Shown: positions 14,931 to 17,762 of the stretch, in pieces
How the letters are laid out: each line of letters begins with the position of its first letter
Position numbering within the stretch: position 1 is the stretch's first letter
NCBI GenBank assembly: GCA_934119965.1
Contig: CAKOTA010000024.1
Span: 1 to 17,762 of the forward strand
Source: an uncultured Bacilli bacterium
GTDB taxonomy: Bacteria; Bacillota_I; Bacilli_A; RF39; UBA660
DNA length: 17,762 nt
Reading direction: 5' to 3'
Notes under the pieces: generated by a model
Seen by the model: the letters and a program-made list of their open reading frames with translations, nothing else
Databases searched by the model: none
Told to the model about the DNA's origin: nothing
Made by a program: the position numbers and the translations under genes

Positions 14931-15341
14931 TTATATTATTATCCCATTTGTATGGTCATTCTCATGTTGTATTATCTCGGCAACAAATTCTGTATATTTT
15001 CCATGTTGTTTATTAAAATTTATGTCCAAATAATCAACCTCAATTTCTTTATATCTTTTACATTTTCTTTCTCCAATTAAAGACAAACAACCTTCTTCTG
15101 TTTCATACTCTCCGCTTCTACTCGTAATAACAGGATTTATCATTACAAAATCATACAATCCACCTGATACACAAATTATTGCTTTGTTGTATCCTATCAT
15201 ATTTGCGGCAAGTCCTACACATCTATCCCTATTAGCCTTTAATGTATCTAGTAAGTCATTTGCTATATATTTATCTTTCTCTGTTGCTTTTTCAGCTTTT
15301 TGTGATAAAAACATTACATCTTTTACTATTTCTTTTACCAT
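14931..15341 (-). CDS. Peptide-deformylase-like protein with altered active site
   Basis: The protein has 136 residues from the chosen start. Peptide deformylase removes the formyl group from new proteins using a metal held by Cys and two His. Here EGCLS (83-87) and HENDH (126-130) preserve the metal ligands C85, H126, H130 and the catalytic E127. The first motif, normally GxGLAAxQ, reads CVGLAANM, so the conserved Gln is Met48. The chain stops six residues after HENDH, shorter than typical deformylases. ATG 15339-15341 is used because AAGGAGA (15347-15353) lies 5 nt before it; an upstream TTG falls in that site. It follows the 341-residue gene by 19 nt and is probably co-transcribed. It may be a paralogue rather than the housekeeping enzyme. 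Confidence 0.8.
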   Translation of the reverse strand: MVKEIVKDVMFLSQKAEKATEKDKYIANDLLDTLKANRDRCVGLAANMIGYNKAIICVSGGLYDFVMINPVITSRSGEYETEEGCLSLIGERKCKRYKEIEVDYLDINFNKQHGKYTEFVAEIIQHENDHTNGIII

Positions 15342-15353
15342 ACTAATCTCCTT
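15339..15353 (-). promoter_or_regulatory. Ribosome binding site deciding the deformylase-like start
   Basis: AAGGAGA (15347-15353) is 5 nt from ATG 15339-15341. The TTG at 15354-15356 immediately abuts the upstream end of this site and has no site of its own, so it is not used as the start. Confidence 0.65.
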
Positions 15354-15360
15354 CAATTTA

Positions 15361-16386
15361 TTATTGTTTTATTTTTAATACATATAAAAGAGAATATGCT
15401 CTATTATATAAATATTCTATAAATATAGAATCTGTTATTGCCTCCCTCTTTTCTTTTGCTTTATTTAAATATTCATTATGTCTTATATCAAAATATTCAT
15501 TTGATATTTTCATTAACTCATTAATTTCATTTTTTACTACAGCATATATTTTTCCATTTGTATCACCTGATATTTTTTTAGATGCATTTGCATATTTATC
15601 TGTTATTCCTTTTCCATCTTGTATTGATATAATATATTGAAGAGAATCTATTATATAATCTAATGCACATTTTTTATCTAAATTTTCAGAGCTTAAAATC
15701 ATTTCTTCCGCATACTGTATTTTTCTTTCAAGCATTACATAATTAATTATTTTATCATCAATATTAGTTGTTTTATATCCAGAACTAATAATTTTGCCTT
15801 TTTGTAATTTAAAAGGAATCTTGAATTTTTTAAATATCGAATTTACATCTTTCGTAAATTCATATCTTTTTTCTACTTCTATCCAATTACTGAATGCTAA
15901 TTCAATAAACATCTTTATGTCGTTTATCGTTGTACATTCCTTATATTCTATACCATAATTTAATCTATATTGATAATTATAATTTATTTCTAAATAGTAA
16001 ATATCATCAAAATTGTTATACCCAACAAATTCATTTTTTAAGTAGTTCTTATATGGTACTTCATTTTCAAAATATGTTTTGAAGCTTATCCAAAATTTTG
16101 ATAATTTATTATCATCTTTATTAATCTTTTTATATTCATTTTCTAATAAAAATTTCTTTAGCATTCCCTTGGTTGTGTTTATATCTCTATTTAAAGAATC
16201 CGTATGAAGAAATATAGCATCTTTCAATTCTGGTATTTCTTTCTCAAAAACATTTCCTATTTCAATTATTATATCTTGAATATCATTTTCATATTTATTA
16301 GGTCCAACTTCAAATATATCTGCACTTTCAGCCTCTTCTAATCTATCTAAATAACTATTCATGAATTCTAATGTTTCTTTCTTCAT
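15361..16386 (-). CDS. Unknown 341-residue protein, possibly abortive-infection-like
   Basis: I cannot name this protein. The N-terminal half is charged and helical; the centre has the pattern VNSIFKKFKIPFKLQKGKI (about residues 185-203), similar in shape to segments of abortive-infection proteins. The C-terminal 120 residues are all helical and contain NEYFDIRHNEYL (about 294-305) followed by KREAITDSIFIEYLYNRAYSLLYVL. The Arg-His pair and four-helix look recall HEPN-like domains, but the classical R-x4-6-H motif is not clean. No membrane segment is seen. It has a good promoter (16416-16444) and GAGAGGAG about 12 nt before the ATG, a rather long spacing. The deformylase-like gene follows in the same transcript. 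Confidence 0.7.
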   Translation of the reverse strand: MKKETLEFMNSYLDRLEEAESADIFEVGPNKYENDIQDIIIEIGNVFEKEIPELKDAIFLHTDSLNRDINTTKGMLKKFLLENEYKKINKDDNKLSKFWISFKTYFENEVPYKNYLKNEFVGYNNFDDIYYLEINYNYQYRLNYGIEYKECTTINDIKMFIELAFSNWIEVEKRYEFTKDVNSIFKKFKIPFKLQKGKIISSGYKTTNIDDKIINYVMLERKIQYAEEMILSSENLDKKCALDYIIDSLQYIISIQDGKGITDKYANASKKISGDTNGKIYAVVKNEINELMKISNEYFDIRHNEYLNKAKEKREAITDSIFIEYLYNRAYSLLYVLKIKQ

Positions 16387-16415
16387 TTTATTATTTTTCT
16401 CCTCTCATTTCCCCA

Positions 16416-16444
16416 ATTATACCACTCCCTGTGCATAATTCCAA
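16416..16444 (-). promoter_or_regulatory. Extended -10 promoter of the 341-residue gene
   Basis: On the minus strand a consensus TATAAT (16416-16421) is preceded by TGG, making an extended -10, with TTGGAA (16439-16444) 17 nt upstream. The transcript would start about 25 nt before the ATG. It is the best -10 match in the window. Confidence 0.7.
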
Positions 16445-16534
16445 CAAATTTATTGTTAAAGCTTGTCTAATTCAGTCAACTCTCGCCCTAACTGTGACCA
16501 AAGTGTGACATTTTCACTTGAAAAAGCAAGAAAA

Positions 16535-16563
16535 AAGCACCTGCCAAAATCCAGCAAATGCTT
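16535..16563 (-). terminator. Terminator of the HAD-CYTH unit
   Basis: On the minus strand AAGCATTTGC (16554-16563) pairs with GCAGGTGCTT (16535-16544) through 10 bp including two G-U pairs, with a 9-nt loop and a TTTTTTCTTGCTTTTT tail. It lies 170 nt past the CYTH stop, an unusually long 3' end. Confidence 0.75.
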
Positions 16564-16731
16564 CATTTTATTGTCTTTACAGAGTCTAGTATCAAATTAT
16601 TGATATCCGGGTTATGAGTTATTTTCATTTATCATATCAGCACTATTTACTTTTTCAACACTTTTTTCTTCCCACATTATAAATGCTACACATCATTTTT
16701 CATCCTAAGCACTTTCAATCCATTAATTTTT

Positions 16732-17322
16732 CTATCTCTTCAAAATTTTATTTAACTCTATCTCAGCTTTTTTCACAAAATAATTATCTGTATAAACAGG
16801 AATATCCAATTGATTAACTCTATTTATCAACTTCTCAATTGAATTAAACTGATCGTTTTCATTTGTTTCAACTTCTATTAATTTATCTCCATTACATATA
16901 CCTTTTATTGCTAATTGGAATCCATCCTTTTCATAAACCACATCAGCTTCTTTTATACACATAAGTTCTTGGTAACCAATCGCTGTTAATAAATTTTTAG
17001 CATCTTCTATGTCTAAAACATCACAACTAACTGCTTTTTGATCTAGTATATTCCCATCCTCATCAAATTTCTTGATTTTAAATGCTATTTGCTTTGTTAT
17101 TTTTCCAGAAGTTTTTCCGTTGATTTCTCTTACTAATACTGCTTTGGCTAGTATCTCTCTCGTACTCATTTTATCTAATTCCAAATTTTCAGGTATAAAA
17201 TATGCATCATTCATTGAAAATTCATGATCAATATAAAATCCTTTTTCTTTTATTATTTTATAAAAATCTTCAAGCTTACCTTTTATTTTTACAGTTATTT
17301 CATTACTTTTTTTTAAACTCAT
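16732..17322 (-). CDS. CYTH-domain protein
   Basis: This 196-residue cytosolic protein fits the CYTH (triphosphate tunnel) fold, shared by class IV adenylate cyclases and thiamine-triphosphatases. The N-terminal strand EITVKIKG (8-15) is in the place of the ExExK signature, with Thr10 instead of the middle Glu. Alternating charged strands follow (AVLVRE, IAFKIKK), then LIEVETNE (148-155) as the later acidic strand and a C-terminal YTDNYFVKKAEIEL helix. Bacterial relatives act on nucleoside triphosphates or other polyphosphates, but the changed signature makes the substrate uncertain. It starts 2 nt after the HAD gene stop, so the pair is an operon. Its GC content is about 25%, far below the adjoining HAD gene. 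Confidence 0.72.
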   Translation of the reverse strand: MSLKKSNEITVKIKGKLEDFYKIIKEKGFYIDHEFSMNDAYFIPENLELDKMSTREILAKAVLVREINGKTSGKITKQIAFKIKKFDEDGNILDQKAVSCDVLDIEDAKNLLTAIGYQELMCIKEADVVYEKDGFQLAIKGICNGDKLIEVETNENDQFNSIEKLINRVNQLDIPVYTDNYFVKKAEIELNKILKR

Positions 17323-17324
17323 CC

Positions 17325-17762
17325 TTACCTTTCCTCCTCATCTTTTAAATTAGACCTAGCACTAACATTTCCGTCATCCCACACATCCCTAACCAGCACA
17401 GTACGCATATTAAGTCTATGGCCACCATGAACATCATCAAGCAAGCTATCGCCAACAGTCAGAACCTTATCAGGAGGAAGATTCATAAGCTTGCACGCCT
17501 TAAGAAAATTCATCTTCAAAGGCTTATGCGCAAACATAATATAATCGATCCCTTTCTCATCAAAAAGACGTTCCAAATCCCTATCAGCACCATTGCTCAC
17601 AATCACAACTTTAAGTTTGCCTCTCAAAAACTCAATCCAATCCTCATTACACTTAGGAATCTTCTTCATATCCTTTCTCAAAGTTTCATCAACATCCAAG
17701 ATAACGCCCTCAATGCCATATTTTTCTTTTAGTTCATCAATCATCTTCGCATCCAAATCAGT
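17325..17762 (-). CDS. YqeG-like HAD phosphatase, N-terminus beyond the window
   Basis: The reading frame stays open to the right edge, and no good start or ribosome binding site is seen inside, so the first residues are missing. The HAD core is clear: nucleophile motif ILDVDETL with Asp21 and Asp23 (numbered from the TTG at 17754-17756), VIVSNG (51-56), the lysine of AHKPLK (76-81), and VGDSLLDDVHGG (101-112). This arrangement without a large cap matches the subclass IIIA YqeG-type phosphatases of Firmicutes, although these usually have DNT rather than DET. The natural substrate is not visible. Its GC content is near 42%, sharply above its neighbours. The CYTH gene follows by 2 nt. Confidence 0.85.
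   Translation of the reverse strand, partial: TDLDAKMIDELKEKYGIEGVILDVDETLRKDMKKIPKCNEDWIEFLRGKLKVVIVSNGADRDLERLFDEKGIDYIMFAHKPLKMNFLKACKLMNLPPDKVLTVGDSLLDDVHGGHRLNMRTVLVRDVWDDGNVSARSNLKDEEER

Larger units (their letters stand above)
16387..16731. other. Intergenic region between the CYTH gene and the 341-residue gene
   Basis: This 345-nt gap holds the terminator of the CYTH unit (16535-16563) and the promoter of the next unit (16416-16444). In the remaining bases (about 16564-16731) I see no gene, RNA or repeat beyond an 11-mer, CGGGTTATGAG (16608-16618), also present at 210-220. Confidence 0.5.

Noticed and set aside
17418..17732. A plus-strand 104-residue open frame opposite the HAD gene
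   Set aside because: The minus strand carries intact HAD motifs over the same bases; the plus-strand product is basic, motif-free and has no ribosome binding site.
1..17762. CRISPR array, tRNA, rRNA or insertion sequence
   Set aside because: No regularly spaced direct repeats, no cloverleaf or rRNA signatures and no transposase or integrase motifs were seen on either strand.

Overview
The window is very AT-rich (roughly 25% GC in most genes by eye). It has strong AGGAGG-type ribosome binding sites, some TTG starts, T-tailed hairpin terminators and small proteins of a clostridial type. This points to a low-GC Bacillota chromosome, most likely class Clostridia. Almost all genes lie on the minus strand, and the content looks like a defence/accessory island.

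Layout, following transcription from right to left. (1) 16732-17762: the end of a YqeG-like HAD phosphatase gene, cut by the window edge, followed 2 nt later by a CYTH-domain protein and a terminator at about 16535. The HAD gene is much richer in GC (about 42%) than everything to its left. (2) 14931-16386: an unrecognised 341-residue protein with an extended -10 promoter, co-transcribed with a peptide-deformylase-like protein that lacks the usual catalytic glutamine. (3) 14454-14816: a lone plus-strand gene for a small DUF6809-type protein with its own promoter and a GC-rich terminator. (4) 6285-14273: a complete type I restriction-modification operon, hsdM-hsdS-unknown-hsdR, followed 10 nt later by a DUF5655/PD-(D/E)XK protein. 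It ends at a perfect 14-bp stem terminator. The four junctions run from a 1-nt overlap to 10-nt gaps, so this is one transcription unit. (5) 5088-6224: a TTG-started 104-residue unknown protein and a calcineurin-like metallophosphoesterase, ending at a terminator near 4992. (6) 758-4718: a separate three-gene unit with its own promoter. It encodes an OLD/AAA_21-type ATPase, a small TOPRIM-like protein whose start overlaps the ATPase gene, and a 653-residue protein that appears to be winged helix, PIN nuclease, coiled coil and two membrane helices. (7) 1-757: the first codons of another minus-strand gene, a decayed plus-strand small-protein pseudogene, and the terminator of unit 6.

How the parts may work together: HsdM and HsdS would methylate a bipartite site and, with HsdR, cleave unmodified DNA. 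The unknown 361-residue protein and the DUF5655 protein are embedded in or attached to that operon and are probably accessory. The ATPase/TOPRIM-like/PIN-TM unit is the best candidate for a poorly described system. Its first two genes resemble the ATPase plus TOPRIM logic of OLD-type and PARIS-type defence, and the third could be a membrane-tethered RNase effector. That function is inferred from domains and gene order only.
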